Assembly (NCBI GenBank): GCA_964019135.1
Contig: OZ025256.1
Location: 62,001 to 126,000 of the forward strand
DNA from: Arenicola marina
Lineage: Eukaryota > Annelida > Polychaeta > Arenicolidae
Reading direction: 5' to 3'
DNA length: 64,000 bases
Of this stretch, positions 1-13,065 are shown piece by piece. The notes below the pieces were generated by a model, which was not told the origin of the DNA, made no database searches, and saw only the letters and a list, made by a program, of their open reading frames with translations. The stretch's first letter is position 1. Every line of letters begins with the position of its first letter. Made by a program: the position numbers and the translations under genes.

Positions 1-555
1 ATCTTGATTCACTACCATTGAACCATATCTTGACTCACTCCCACTGAACTATATCTTGACTCACTCCCATTGAACTATATCTTGACTCACTCCCATTGAA
101 CTATATCTTGACTCACTCCCATTGAACTATATCTTGACTCACTCCCATTGAACTATATCTTGACTCCCTCCCATTGAACTATATCTTGACTCACTCACAT
201 TGAGCTATATATTGACACACTCCCATTGAACTATATCTTGACCCACTCCCATTGAACTATATCTTGACTCACTCCCATTGAACTATATCTTGACTCACTC
301 CCATTGAACTATATCTTGACTCACTCCCATTGGCCGCATTCTATCTTGACTCACTCTAAATTGAAATGTATCTTGACTCGCTCCCATTGGATTATATCCT
401 GCCTCACTCCCATTGGCCGCACTATATCTTGACTCACTCCCATTGGCCGCACTATATCTTGACTCACTCTAAATTGAAATGTATCTTGACTCGCTCTCAT
501 TGAACTATATCCTGCCTCACTCCCATTTGCCGCACTATATCTTGACTCACTTACT
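1..555. repeat. 26-bp minisatellite
   Basis: About 20 tandem copies of a 26-bp unit (core atcttgactcactcccattg) run from the left edge. Copies after about 330 diverge and include variants with a ggccgca segment. The array probably continues left of the window. No coding potential. Confidence 0.93.
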
Positions 556-779
556 CCCCCAGTTATTACGCTATTTTGAAGAGTGAGCCATCAAGGAAGG
601 CTATAGTTTGGGGTCAAGTCTCCTCCGTGAATGACCTCGCTACCACCTGGCTGAATACTAGCAAGGCTGGGTTCATCAACGATCACCTGTCTCTTACTCG
701 CTCTCACTCATCCTCGTCCCTGTCATCGACTCTTGTTGAGATTTATTTCCTGTTTTGTGCTTTTTCGTCTTCCGCTTGG

Positions 780-850
780 GGGAAGCTTCGCTGGCTGAGT
801 GGCAAATCAACAGGTCGTAGGTTCGAACCAGGGTGCATGTACTAGTTACA
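780..850 (+). repeat. tRNA-derived SINE head (fragment)
   Basis: A-box-like ctggctgagtggc near 791 and B-box-like ggttcgaacca near 821 have tRNA-like spacing. No complete cloverleaf is visible, so this is a SINE fragment rather than a tRNA gene. Confidence 0.45.
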
Positions 851-1055
851 TCTGGGGTAACTTTCATACAAGTTCCATATCATTGTCTCGGCTGGTTTCT
901 TTGCCCAATGTTAAATCTTCATATGCACAAACATGGCCTAAAACACCAAGTTCTCATGTCTTTTTGCTTTCTTCTTTCCCAGCCAGCCTCATGACGTATC
1001 CACGCGTTACCCCACCAACAGTGGTTAGGGCGTCCTGGATGTACAAGCATTTAAC

Positions 1056-2166
1056 CACGCCTTACTCCGCCAAGCCTTGTCCCGCCACGCCTTACCCCGC
1101 CACGCCCAACCCCGCCACGCCTTACCCCGCCAGACCTGACCCCGCCACGCCTTACCCCGCCACGCCTTACCCCGCCCACGTCTTACCCCCCACACCTTAC
1201 ACGCCCACGCCTTACCCCGCTACGCCTAACCCCGCCACGCCTTACCCCGCCACGTCTTACCCCCCCACACCTTACCCGCCCACGCCTTACCCCGCCACGC
1301 CTTACCCCGCCACGCCAAACACCGCCACGCCCAACCCCGCCACGTCTTACCCCCCACACCTTACCCCGCCACGCCTTACCCCGCCACGCCTTACCCGGCC
1401 ACGCCCAACCCCACCACGCCTTACCCCGCCACGCCTTACCCCGATACGCCTTACCCCGCCACGCCTTACTCCGCCACACCTTACCCGCCCACGCCTTACC
1501 CCGCTACACTTTACTCCGCCACACCTTACCCGCCCACGCCTTACCCCGCCACGCCTTACCCCGCCACGCCTTACCGCGCCACGCCCAAATCCGCCACGCC
1601 TTGCGCCGCTGATGATGACCCCGCCACGCCTTACGCCGCCACGCCTTACCCCGCCACGCCTTACCCCGCCACGCCTTACCCCGCCACGCCTTACACCGCT
1701 GATGATGACCCCACCATGCCTTACTCCGCCACGCCTTACTCCGCTGATGATGACCCCGCCACGCCTTACCCCGCTGATGATGACCCTGCCACGCCTTACC
1801 CCGCTGATGATCACCCCGCCACGCCTTACCCCGCCACGCCTTACCCCGCTGATGATGACCCCGCCACGCCTTACCCCGCCACGCCTTACCCCGTCACGCC
1901 TTACCCCGCCACGCCTTACCCCGCTGATGATGACCCCGCCACGTCTTACCCCGCCACGCCTTACCCCGCTGATGATGACCCCGCCACGCCTTACCCCGCC
2001 ACGCCTTACCCCGCTGATGATGATCCCGCCACGCCTTACCCCGCCACGCCTTACCCCGCTGATGATGGCCCCGCCACGCCTTACCCCGCTGATGATGGCC
2101 CCGCCACGCCTTACCCCGCCACGCCTTACCCCGCCACGCCTTACCCCGCTGATGATGACCCCGCCC
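1056..2166. repeat. 15-bp minisatellite, two interleaved unit types
   Basis: About 70 units of a C-rich 15-mer (core ccgccacgccttacc) are interspersed, mainly after 1608, with a second 15-bp type (ccgctgatgatgacc). The regular alternation of the two types in the right half suggests higher-order amplification. Units are a multiple of 3 and stop-free, which creates long open frames on both strands. These look like repeat by-products. Confidence 0.93.
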
Positions 2167-2349
2167 CGTCACAGTCTGTAGACAGCAGTCTGTGTGCTAG
2201 CATGTCTGCAATTACGCCCCCGCCCCACCACCCAGCTCTAAGTCAGCCGCCCCGACCTGGCGCAAGGTTTACTGTTGTTACACGTACGTGGGTCCTTCTT
2301 TCTGCTTATATTTTGTCGATTTGCTCGCTGATGAATTTTTGCATGTGAT

Positions 2350-2391
2350 AGTATGGAACAAAAAACGACAGTTTAAAGTTGTTGACTAGTC
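2350..2391 (+). mobile_element. LINE left piece (L1/Tx1-type endonuclease region)
   Basis: Read together with the sequence after 4710, this short stretch contributes to a peptide resembling the L1/Tx1 motif LQDTHSTKHDES (family form LQETHSTK.DE). The LINE therefore predates and is split by the LTR element at 2396-4706. Its left limit is not visible. Confidence 0.5.
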
Positions 2392-2395
2392 TTAA

Positions 2396-4706
2396 TGTGG
2401 CGGGATCTATTTTATGTGATGGTAAATTTGTACTGTAGTTTAATGATCGCATACCATTGGTTCATTTTTTGTTTTCGTGACCATCATAGCAACGCGCATT
2501 TCATTGGCTCACTCTCATTACGCCAAGGGGATCATGGGATATTTGTGGGTTGCCCGTCACTTTTCTATTTGACTCGATGGGCGCCGGCAGCACGCCGGCT
2601 TTCAACTCGTTTTCTAATCCCTGTGTTGCAGGTATGTTTCATTTTATCATTCCTCGCTATTTTCATACTAACGCAATGTACTAATGTGATTTGTAGATAT
2701 TCCGCGTAATGTATCTAGTAACTTATATGCTGTAATTGGTTTAAATAGTAACTTGATAAGTTACACAGAGAACTTTTCTATTTGACTCGATGGGCGCCGG
2801 CAGCACGCCGGCCCTCAACTCGTTTTCTAATCCCTGTGTTGCAGGTTTACCCGCCTGGGGAAATAAAGTCTGTCAAATATTATCACCGCCGCCGAGTTGT
2901 GTTTTAAAAACCCAATTAAAGAACAGGGCGCACCACAGGCCCGCTACAAAATGGCGCAGTCGGCAGGATTGGGTTTTAAGACTCGGCGGTGAAACCGATT
3001 GACTTCAATTTCATGTTCACTGCCGGCGCGATGAACATCGGGCAGTAGGAACTGTCGACTTCATCGCGACGGAGGTGGACACCGAGCTTATCTGCAGTGA
3101 GCTTTTCATGTCCTCGAGGGCCAGTTTTCTCGAAGACTGGTAACACCTGGTTAACGGCCTTCAAGTGTCCTTAATTTCAACGAGCGGCCAACTCCACGCG
3201 CAAGTGCAGACCGCGCTTGTGCTCAACGGGGTTGTGGCCGCTGCGTCACTGGCTTCGGCCAGTTTTCTCCGAGACTCTTATCGTCGGTTTGTGGCAACGG
3301 CCACCTTCAAGTGTTAATGTCATCGTGCCGCAACTCCACGCGTAAGTGCACCGCGCTTGTGCTCAACGGGGTTGTGGCGGCTGACAACACTGCTTCGGCC
3401 TGTCTTCTCGGAGGCTGAATTCGTCGGGCTGTGTCTACAACGGGTTTGGCACGAGGCCGTCCAAGGCTTTATCGCGCTTCACCAAACATCAGACCGCACA
3501 GCAAGGTGAAGGCAATGTACAAGCATCGATCAACCATCTGTCAAGCATCAAACGGCGTTACCCCGGGTGAGACTTTATTAAGATAGGCCTAAGTTATACT
3601 GTTTAAGTGCACTGGTGATCACCCTGCTGGGGAACCAGATTCTCCCGTACGTCACGTATCGGAGAGTGATGCAGAAACGCGTCACGAAGTTTCTCCCGAT
3701 GACGTTTCTGATGGAGCCACTCAGATGTCGCGACTCTCGTCCGCCACTGTTGACGCCAATTCGGTGACCAGTGATGAGGATAGAGAGAACGCCGCTGATG
3801 GCCCATGTGATGTTGTAGACAGTGGTGGGGAGGCCGTGGATAGCGAAGGTGCTACTGTAGCCCCGCTAAGACGCTCGACCAGATTAAAAAGTCAACCCGC
3901 GTGGTTACAGCGTGGGGACTACCTTGTTTCGTCTATGGTTGAGACCCCGAAATCGTGGTTACCACGGTTTACGTCAGGGGGCACTGTCGGAAAAGTTTTA
4001 CACTTGTAACTGTTGTTTTTCATGAGCTTGCTTTGTTTGATTCTTTTCCAGTTTTGTCAGAGCTGGACGAGAGCAGATGTTTTTAACTTTAATCTCCGCT
4101 TACAGGGGCCCTAACCATGTCAAGGGACGACATGGATTTAACGCCGGGGAAGATGTGGCGGGATCTATTTTATGTGATGGTAAATTTGTACTGTAGTTTA
4201 ATGATCGCATACCATTGGTTCATTTTTTGTTTTCGTGACCATCATAGCAACGCGCATTTCATTGGCTCACTCTCATTACGCCAAGGGGATCATGGGATAT
4301 TTGTGGGTTGCCCGTCACTTTTCTATTTGACTCGATGGGCGCCGGCAGCACGCCGGCTTTCAACTCGTTTTCTAATCCCTGTGTTGCAGGTATGTTTCAT
4401 TTTATCATTCCTCGCTATTTTCATACTAACGCAATGTACTAATGTGATTTGTAGATATTCCGCGTAATGTATCTAGTAACTTATATGCTGTAATTGGTTT
4501 AAATAGTAACTTGATAAGTTACACAGAGAACTTTTCTATTTGACTCGATGGGCGCCGGCAGCACGCCGGCCCTCAACTCGTTTTCTAATCCCTGTGTTGC
4601 AGGTTTACCCGCCTGGGGAAATAAAGTCTGTCAAATATTATCACCGCCGCCGAGTTGTGTTTTAAAAACCCAATTAAAGAACAGGGCGCACCACAGGCCC
4701 GCTACA
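2396..4706 (+). mobile_element. Non-autonomous Ty3/gypsy-like LTR retroelement (fossil, young)
   Basis: Two 553-bp direct repeats (2396-2948 and 4154-4706) begin TGTGG and end CTACA, and look identical by eye, which implies a recent insertion. A TTAA duplication flanks the element (2392-2395 and 4707-4710). A primer-binding-site-like tggcgcagtcggcagg follows the 5' LTR at 2952, and a purine tract precedes the 3' LTR. Each LTR has an AATAAA and an internal duplication of about 70 bp. The internal region is only 1.2 kb. It holds a pol-tail-like stretch (3725-4009, containing RRSTRLKSQPAWLQRGDYL, typical of the end of Ty3-type Pol). The element is broken: most of gag-pol is absent, so any movement would have depended on a full-length relative. 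Confidence 0.85.
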
Positions 4707-4710
4707 TTAA

Positions 4711-6080
4711 GATATTGCAAGATACCCACAGTACGAAGCATGATGAGTCAATGTGTGTATACTGTTGAGGGAAACCCTCGACGTTAATCTCTACCATTCT
4801 GCGCGATGACAAAGGTCGTTTCTTGTTACTGGAGTTAGAAATGCTGGATACCGGATTAACTCGGGAAATATATGGGCATAATGATGATAAACCAGAGTTT
4901 TCCAGGATATTTTTATCAAGATAGATGAAGAATAACACGCCACAAATTATGGAAGAAAAAGATGTATGTGATGGAGAGTACAACAGGAGTCTCAACGTGA
5001 AAATACGTGCCATACACAATGCCCTGGACTTGGGAGACGACGATGACGGGGAAAATATTAAGCAAACCGCCAAGATCATGCGTTGTTATGGGATACGATA
5101 ACGGGTAACATTACAGAATCTATTAAGTATACAGCTAATAAAATTAAGTCTTAAAACAACAAATTAAAGGTACAACAGGGACTGTTGAAACGCGTTGAAC
5201 AGAAACTTTCGCAGACGTCAGATGGCGATATACTTAGCGACATATTAAGTCTAACTAGAGAAGATATCAATGAAATAATTTAGGCTAAACTGAATGGAAA
5301 TTCTCAGAAGTCTCTGTTCTACGCAACTTTTAATAAGAACGGACAAAGAGGCTATAGACGCCTACTGGGGGATAGGATAACTGAGAAATCTAACATCCTT
5401 GAAGAGGGTAAGAGATTTTATGCTAAGTTGTATATTAACCGATCACAAAAGTACGTTTGAATCAAGATTTCTTTGCAGACGAATACCCAATGTTAACTAT
5501 GGAAGAAAGGGAAGGTATTGAGGGTATATTAATTGGAGATGAAGTTTTGAATATGAATTACTTCAGAGCTACCACGATAATATATATCAAGGTCCCGATG
5601 GTTTAAATTCTACAGAGTAATTTCGGGCTGATATGAAGCGTTCACCAATTCAAGCGTCTCACTTAGCATACGAGAAAGGCAGTATGTCGGTATCGCAAAA
5701 GCAAAGAGTCGGCACGCTGATCCCGGTGGGGGGGGCATCCCTAAACCAGGAAATGTAGGACTTAATTACCTTAAAAACTGCCGCCCTATTTCAATTATCG
5801 AGATCAGACTGGGTTTATGTTAGGGGGATATACCTCAGCGAGAATATCGCCAAACCCACAGCCATTTTGGATTTGGCTAAAGAAGAAAATGCAGAAGTCC
5901 GGTTTCTGTCAATATGGTCCAATGGCCCTATTACTGTTCTTGGCGGCCTATATAAGGACTTTTGTGCGAAGTACAAACTAAAACCAAATATACAGTGCGC
6001 TCCGCTTGCAACATCTGTTTGTCAGCAAAAACGCACTATATTTACTAATGAAAAATTGTATGTTTGAAAGCTGAAGGATT
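4711..6080 (+). mobile_element. Decayed L1/Tx1-type LINE ORF2 fragment
   Basis: Frame-broken translations resemble the L1-clade ORF2 protein in the right order. An endonuclease segment at about 4795-4915 reads DDKGRFLLLELEML then YGHNDDKPEF (family form GRF.iLdi...NiYaPNdD.PeF). A linker resembling ILEEGKRFYAKLY lies near 5400. Reverse-transcriptase entry motifs follow at about 5590-5815 (GPDGLNSTE, MSVSQKQRVGTLIPVGG, LNYLKNCRPISI). A later RT segment resembling ENIAKPTAILDLAKEENAEV follows at about 5840-5910. Many frameshifts and stops, loss of the catalytic FADD region and no recognisable 3' end mark it as an old dead copy. Confidence 0.75.
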
Positions 6081-6590
6081 CCGACTTGTGTGACTTGTAT
6101 TAATAATGATTCAACCCTTTCCTTGCCATACCTTAATATTTTAAATAAATACACATTGATTCCGGTCGACACTTCGAACGCATTCTAACTGTTCTGTCCC
6201 AATGTACAATAGATCGATCCAGGCTGTCAATCAATCACTGACGTCACGGTTGTTTTTGTCCAATCACGTGGTGAAAAAGGTCTTCCACGTGCGTTATGTC
6301 GGACAAATAAGTCGGACAAACAAGGCAGCATGGTCACTTTGTTTCAGCTTTGTTTGTCAGTTTCAAAGATGAGTACTTGTACCTACCATCAGCTATGATT
6401 GTCAATTTCATACTCACGAGTAAGGAAAAGTGACTCAAGCGTGGGCGGGTCTTAGTGTCGGAGCCTGGGTCGGTCTATTGTATAACATGTGAGGGATGTC
6501 ATGAATCATGCCTCATATATTGACACCTCAGTCACAAGTTCAACATCTATGATGAATCGAAAGCGTAACAATCCGTTTGAACAATAATAA
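6081..6590. other. Intergenic, nothing recognised
   Basis: Unique-looking AT-rich sequence. No convincing ORF, splice-bounded exon or repeat is visible. Confidence 0.6.
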
Positions 6591-7646
6591 CCCAGATAGC
6601 AAGTTCGACTCGACTAGACGTCGAAACGAGTCGACACTTATTGTCGGCTCGACATCGATATTTGACGTCGGTTCAACATCACAGTGACACACTTTTTGTC
6701 GGATTGGCGAGCGTCTAGCCGACGTAAATCGCTGCAGTTTCGCTCAAAAATCGACAGTAAGATCGAACTCGGGTAAACGTCGAAACGCCTCGACCATCAG
6801 TGTCGAATCGACATCAATTCGATACTTGACAGCGATTCGGCATTAAAATCCGTCCAGTCTCAAGATCTGAATCCGATATAAGCATGTAAGTAAGTTGCAC
6901 CGTACAAAGCAAATTGCGGGAGCTTGAATCAATTCGACAAGATATGTGAGCAACCGGCTGGAGCACGCGGGCAAATGTCGTACGTAGGTCGTTTTGTATT
7001 TACGTCACACGCGTGGCGTCGTAAAATATCAATATAATTCCCTGGATTTTAATTGTTCTCAATATATTGATATGTCGATGTTAACAGGAAAAGGAAACGT
7101 CAAAAGACGGTTAGTTTCATAATTTGGGCACGCAGTTTATAGTAAATCCTGTAATAAATTACTAACGTTATTCGAGGTCGAATCGATATCGACCGACAGC
7201 GAAGACAAACATCTTATGGCGACGTTTTATTCGGCAGCACGTTGTAATGCCACACCCGTCAAAAGTAAAAAATGGTCGGCGATTCAGTTTTAGTTTAATG
7301 ACATTTTCATTTTCTAGGGTCAGTTGATCCACGTCACAGGCATGAATCATGCCCGCGCTTCAATTACTGATTATGTAAGTTCAGTTTGTTCACCAAACAT
7401 TAAACACCAACATTTTCTTTTATTTCTCCAGACTTTTTGTCTAAAAGTTCTGCAACTTATTTATCGGATTCATACATAGATTCGATGTAAATCCGCTGTC
7501 AAGTTGCCCGAGTGTTCTCATGGCAGTTATCCTCCAACGATGCAATATCAGATAGACGTCAATTACCGACAGAAAATGGGACCCGACGTGAATCTGCATT
7601 TGCCGACGCAATACGACGTCGAAACGAGTGTTCCTTGCGATCTGGG
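6591..7646. mobile_element. Non-autonomous element with cccagat(a/c)gcaag inverted ends
   Basis: The left end cccagatagcaag (6591) and right end cttgcgatctggg (to 7646) are inverted repeats with one mismatch. Subterminal DNA on both sides is rich in tcgacgtcgaaacg-like motifs (6600-6850 and 7555-7635), as expected for repeated transposase-binding sites. No transposase is encoded in the 1056 bp. A target-site duplication is not clear, and the superfamily is not assigned. Confidence 0.6.
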
Positions 7647-8869
7647 ATTATGAATGAATGAAGTTCCTTTCATAATTATAGGCGCAACGCCCATAGTAAA
7701 AGAAAAATTCATACACGATCTATACAAATTGAAGGCAAATAACACGTTAATAGCCATCAATCTCGACACGCCGCACATTTAAAGTTTTACATTAAAATTA
7801 AGCTACGATGATGTCAAATGCTACGCTACATACAGACAAAAACATTATCCTAAGGTTGGAAGTTTCGTGTACTGCGTCACGAATTTGTGTGTAATCGACT
7901 CATTGAGTGCTTGGTTTGATGGATAATAATTTACAATGAAAAGATACACAAATAACTTATTCTAACACTATAATGAGACCATATTACAAATATTAAAAAT
8001 TTAGACATTGACACGATTTGGACAGGAAACAACTGTTTGAATAGCATTGAACGCTGACACGGAACAACGATCAAATTGGTGGTAATCATACAGCAATATG
8101 TTCAAGAAAAACTTGTAAATTGTTTTGAATGGAAGTGATTTACTTAAGTTCTTGGTGTATAAGAACACATACATTCCATGCTTTAAATAATATGGCATGT
8201 TGTTAAACCACTGTTTTGGGACCAAATTGGTGCATCTCCTGTCGCAAAGTGTGACTGTTCTGTGTACTACGTCATCATAATTTGAACATCGCCCCCGTTT
8301 TGTTTTCTTTATTTACACATATGATATCATATTTAACGTTACCACATGCAGTGAGACAACGTGTCTATTTACATTTCGCATAATGTGAGTTAACTTTGTT
8401 TAGGGAAGACAAACAAATAACAATTTGTTTTAATAGTAGTTTACAGTTTTTATTCCACGATGTCACTATAAACGCGTTCGTCAAAGTAACAAAAGTGAGG
8501 TCCGTCGGGTTTAATTCTGGGAGCATTGCATCTGAGCGTTATTTAGAAATTCCCCAATGATGTCACAACATTGACAGGTGAGCTTTGATGCAGTACGTAG
8601 ACATCTGTGGTCGAGGGCCTGTATTGTTCTCATGGCTGAGTGCAGACAGAATCTGAGTCTCAATTTAAAAGCACATGCGTTTGCATTCCTTTGACGTCAC
8701 TTTTCTCGTTCCCAAAATTTAAATCGGCCTGTCCAAAAATAGGAAAAAGCATTTCCTTCTACTATTTGGGGCGTTACGGCTGGATAATATAAGCGTGGAA
8801 ACACAGAAGATTAATATGAGCTGAAGTTGTTCTGGCGTGTCACCAACTGTTTTAGTAATTTATCAACGA
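7647..8869. other. Intergenic, nothing recognised
   Basis: AT-rich sequence with only short chance ORFs. No splice-framed coding similarity or tandem structure is evident. Confidence 0.55.
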
Positions 8870-9240
8870 GTCGCAGGCGCGGCCCACCCTTTACACAACA
8901 TGCGATTGATCGACAAGGCTCCCCCTGGAAAAGCTCTGTGTGTGACGCCGACAGGGGGTGAGTGGGTGAGGGGGCGTGGGTAGGCCCTTAGATGGGCTGG
9001 AGCCAGCCAGCTGCGTCACAGTCACGGTTGATCTGGTCTCGGCCGGGGTGGGTGCCGGCGGCGGCGGCGTGACTGATTGAGGCTGACAGGCCAGCCAGTG
9101 ACAGGCCAGCCAGTTGGAGTTGGTTACCCGCCGGACCACGCACGCACGCACGCCTAAGCGACCCTCAACACATTGCAAGTTGTAAGACGGAATAGCAACA
9201 GCTCACAAGGGACAGGCTTCGTACGACACACGGATAAGGT
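8870..9240. other. G+C-rich, CpG-rich segment; possible promoter or 5' exon
   Basis: Clear rise in G+C relative to flanks, with CpGs and short direct repeats (ggccagccagt, acgcacgcacgc). A purine-rich stretch ends in a donor-like AAG/gtatgg at 9238-9243, so an untranslated first exon on + is conceivable. There is no coding evidence. Confidence 0.25.
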
Positions 9241-10332
9241 ATGGAACTTTACTATATTAAATTGTATTCGCCACCGTCTAATGAATTTAATAACTTCAGT
9301 GTGCCAGACATATCTATCTGATTATAGGGTCATTGTACGACTTATTGTGTGTGTTAGCGTGTGTGTAATGAACACAGGTGCCAACAGCACTCTATCCCCA
9401 TGCAGCCCAGTGGCAAGGTGGTAACATTGGACGGCTTGGCTGTATGAGCATCGACTCGTTAACCGTATGAGTATCGACTCATTTCGCTAAGAAATCACCT
9501 TGCCTTCGTGTACTTGGATGTGAAGGGTAGTTACCTGCTCCCCGAAGGCTACTAGTATCAACCCCGCCCCCTCCCCTGGGAGTAGGTGTCAGTCACCTTG
9601 TCCTAAACCGGGTCAACTATAATAGTAAGGCTCGCCATGGTGTCCATTGTTCAAAAGCTGTAGTGTCAACTATCGATTTTTACGACCAACCGCGTCTAGT
9701 AACAGATTTTTGAGAAGTTAAATGTTCGGTGTTCGCTGTCGCTTGTCGCCATTTACCCGTTTCGGTCCCCTTAACTGTGCATTTTCACCTGGTCGGCGAG
9801 GACTGCGCGACAGAACGGGTTAGTAATATCCCCTCCACATTGACACGCTCCACTTTAATTTTTTTCGCTAGGCGGGCCGTGGGTTTGACACACACACACA
9901 ACCCGCATCACAACCAACTACATCAGAGAATGTGTTTCGTTAACTAGGCTTCTATATACAAATGGAAAATACATTATGATCAGACCTCACGTGGTAAAAT
10001 AAGTGAAACCGGTCGGTGTATGCACGACTTGTGAGTCACCACGCGTGTGTATTGCGCAGAGGCGATGCGGGGGAGACTGGAGGAAGTGTTTGTTGTTGTC
10101 ACCATGCAGTCGATACGGTCGTGGGGGTGGATGGATAAGCTGTCTGGGCCTGTACTTAATAAAGCTCGTATGTTGCTGATGGTCTGGGCGACAGGTCCAG
10201 GCAGAGATGCAGTAATGTGGTATTAACCCCTCAGGCTGGTCTATTCCCAACACGGCGACGAGTTCTAATTTACAAAGGTGTGGGTGCGTGTACTAAATTC
10301 ACGGCAATTAAACGTTAACACTCCGAGTTTGG
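9241..10332. other. Intergenic, nothing recognised
   Basis: Mixed composition with a short CA tract near 9890. No supported exon or repeat. Confidence 0.5.
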
Positions 10333-10832
10333 TCGTTGCAACGGGTGCACCAAAATAAACCTCTTCTACTTGAGTGTCTAAATGGGAGCTTGTATGTGTC
10401 AAACGATCGAAAGATGCGGGGCAAGGGCCATTTGGACATGATCCCCCCCCCTCCCCGCGTTTGATTACTTCCTGACTTAGAGGTTTAAACATTCCACACA
10501 CAGTGTCAACGGCCGCCGGCAAGAGGAAGTGGCGCTCTAGACGCTAATGCAGTCAGATGTAGTTCAGGACTAGGGCGCCCCCTGTCGTTGGAATTGGTAA
10601 ACAACATTTTATGTGCACACGTTGATGACGTTTCGCCAAATTTATACTTTTTTTGGAGGGAATATTCAAGAACTTGGATTGTTTTGGGTCATTGGCAAAG
10701 AATTGGTGCGGGATATGGTAGGCGTTTATAGTTTGTTATGAACCTTTATTAAGGCCTTAGCTTTGTGTTCTTCGGCGTAAAATCGACATTCAAAATTCTA
10801 AAAAAAAAACTCGATATGTAACTGTAAGTGTG
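10333..10832 (+). repeat. Dispersed repeat family A, copy 1
   Basis: Shares order and sequence with 21224-21606. Both copies have cgttgcaacgg near the start, gtgtcaacggcc, aagtggcgctc, a gccccctgtcg block, ttgatgacgtttc-like and atatggtaggcgtttat-like stretches, and an a-rich tail. It carries no ORF and is probably an unclassified interspersed element. Confidence 0.7.
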
Positions 10833-10849
10833 GCAACTAAGTCTCCGAA

Positions 10850-11540
10850 CTTGACACTGACTCGTATCTTGGTGCTGCTAAAATTGGCATCAGTACGATG
10901 CTTGTGTGACGTCGTTCACATTGTCAATGGTCTCACCAAGACTGGTACAATGCCGCTCATACTGTTAATGGTGATACAAAGACAAATATAATTTTACTTA
11001 ATATTGTCAATGGTCACGCCAAGACTATCGCTCATACTGTATGTGATGATATCTAGACAAATATAACGTTTCTTCGGTGATACCATGATAAGTATAATAT
11101 TTTTTACATTGTCAACGGCTATGCCAAGACTGACCTAATATCGCTCATATATTCATATATTCACACTGTCAAAGGGGAGATACAAAGGACTAGTTTAACG
11201 TCTTTCACACTATCGAGAGATGTATAACAGCTAACATCTATAGCGTATATTTTCTTTGTCGATACCAAGACAATATATTTCACATTTTCAATGTTACCCA
11301 AATTACATGTACAATAACATAATTCAGGACGCCAAGGGGGATATCCCTTTGTAAAACAGCTTTTACATTGTCGGCTTTGATACCAAGACAAGTCTAGCGT
11401 TTCTTTGCATTGTTAATGGTAATTTCAAAATCAGCATTAGGTCTTTCACACCCTTAAAGTATAACAATATGGCCATTGATACGAAAAACGGTATAACGTA
11501 TATTACTTTCATTGATGTCAATGGTGACGCTAAGACTATT
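10850..11540. repeat. Degenerate minisatellite (~60-bp unit)
   Basis: Recurring but diverged motifs such as cattgtcaatggt, accaagac and aaatataa recur every 55-70 bp from 10917 to 11540. Copies are much older than those of the other arrays in the window. Confidence 0.6.
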
Positions 11541-13060
11541 ACATCCACTGACCACACCCCTAGCGCACATTCCGTCCGACCCCCGCTTGCTGATCACACC
11601 CCTTTGGTACATTCCAACCTGCCCCCCCCCCTTACCCTCCCTCTCCCATCGCACCGCCTGCAGGGGGTGAAATTGGGCGAGGTTGAATTTTATCTCCGTG
11701 TGTGGGTGGACGTTGATGCTTGAAGGGGTGTGGGCGTGCGGGGGCGAGGGGTTGGGTGACGTTGGTTAACGGGGGGAGGGAGGGGTGTGGTTAGTGATAG
11801 GCAATGAAACTGGTCCAGAATAAGTTTAGTTGCCTCCACGTGTACACCCAAAGCTGGCATGCCATCTTCTCAAACGGAGTGTGACAGGACACGCGGCAAT
11901 CCAACCACCCCCTCCCGTCGCCTTGGTTGCACGGCGTGCCTTGAAGCCCCCCGCTCCTCCCTCCTCTCCCCTCCCTCCTCCTCCCCACTCCCTGCCCCCT
12001 TCCGCTCCCCACCTCCTCCACTGTACCACAGTTCAGATATGGCCACAAGCTAACCGTTTACCTTTTCGTCATGGGCGAAGAACTGAATGCTATTTGCTAG
12101 AGACAGTTGATGCGAACCAGTTTTAGGGGGCGAAGCCGACCGCGAAGTTGCAGCGATTATTTGCTAGACTTTTGGGCGCGCAAGAATGGCACGACATGGT
12201 GGCAGTGGAGGGAAGGCAGAGATATCAGACCAACATGTCAGACCTTGGTTTTAGTCCCTGGTTTGGGGGTGTGTGTGTCAGGGGGTGGTGGTGGCTGAGA
12301 TGCCAGACGTGCACATTTGGCGCAGTGAGGCGGTGGGTGGGCAGAGGGGGTGGGGGGGGGGCGTGATACCAGGTCTGACAATGGAATTCATGTGTGCGAA
12401 AATGACCAGGCACTGTGCCAAGGATACTACAGTATAAGCGCTGAATGGCGAAGTAGTGAGCATACGGGCAAGGGGGCGGGTGGGAGGGATAGGTGTGTGG
12501 GGAATGGGGGGGGGGGGCTACGGATGAGGACATTAGACATGAGATAGATAACATAGGGGAGAGAGATGGTGGGCAATAACCAAGACATAACGACACATGT
12601 TTATCGTGTCCACAATAGAAGGTCGGTCCTGTATTTTACTTTGGGAAGTACCCTCTGGTAGCTCTCCAAGTCGGGGATGTCGCCATGTTGACGACCCGTG
12701 CCGAGCAGGCAGAATGCCGGAGAGAAGTACCTTGGTCCTCCAGGACCTTTAGGGGTCCCGCATACCAGGGGACAAGCGGGTGAGGGTAGGTGGGTGAGGC
12801 GGTGGAGGAGAGGGAGGGGCGGGGGGGTGCATGGTTAAACTGGAAGGCCGAAAACAAAGGTCGATACTTGTCCCGTTCGGCTTATCGGAAAAGGCGACTG
12901 GGAAGAGGCAACTTACTCGGAACGGCAAGCTATCTAGGAACAGATCCCGCCAGGAGTCTAGGTGGCGCAATGACGTCGGGGGATATAAAGTACAAACTAA
13001 CCGGGGGTCTGACGTCATGACTGAGGGAGATATATGAAGTACCAACTGTGTCAGTTAATT
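11541..13060. other. Intergenic with long polypurine/polypyrimidine tracts
   Basis: C-rich and G-rich runs (for example 11620-11650, 11890-12030, 12340-12362, 12505-12520) dominate and open long frames on both strands. No family-like peptide or spliced exon was recognised. Confidence 0.55.
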
Positions 13061-13065
13061 ACTTT

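Noticed and set aside
799-2348. Proline/threonine-rich ORFs
   Set aside because: Translation of a 15-bp minisatellite open on both strands, with no non-repeat domain or splice context.
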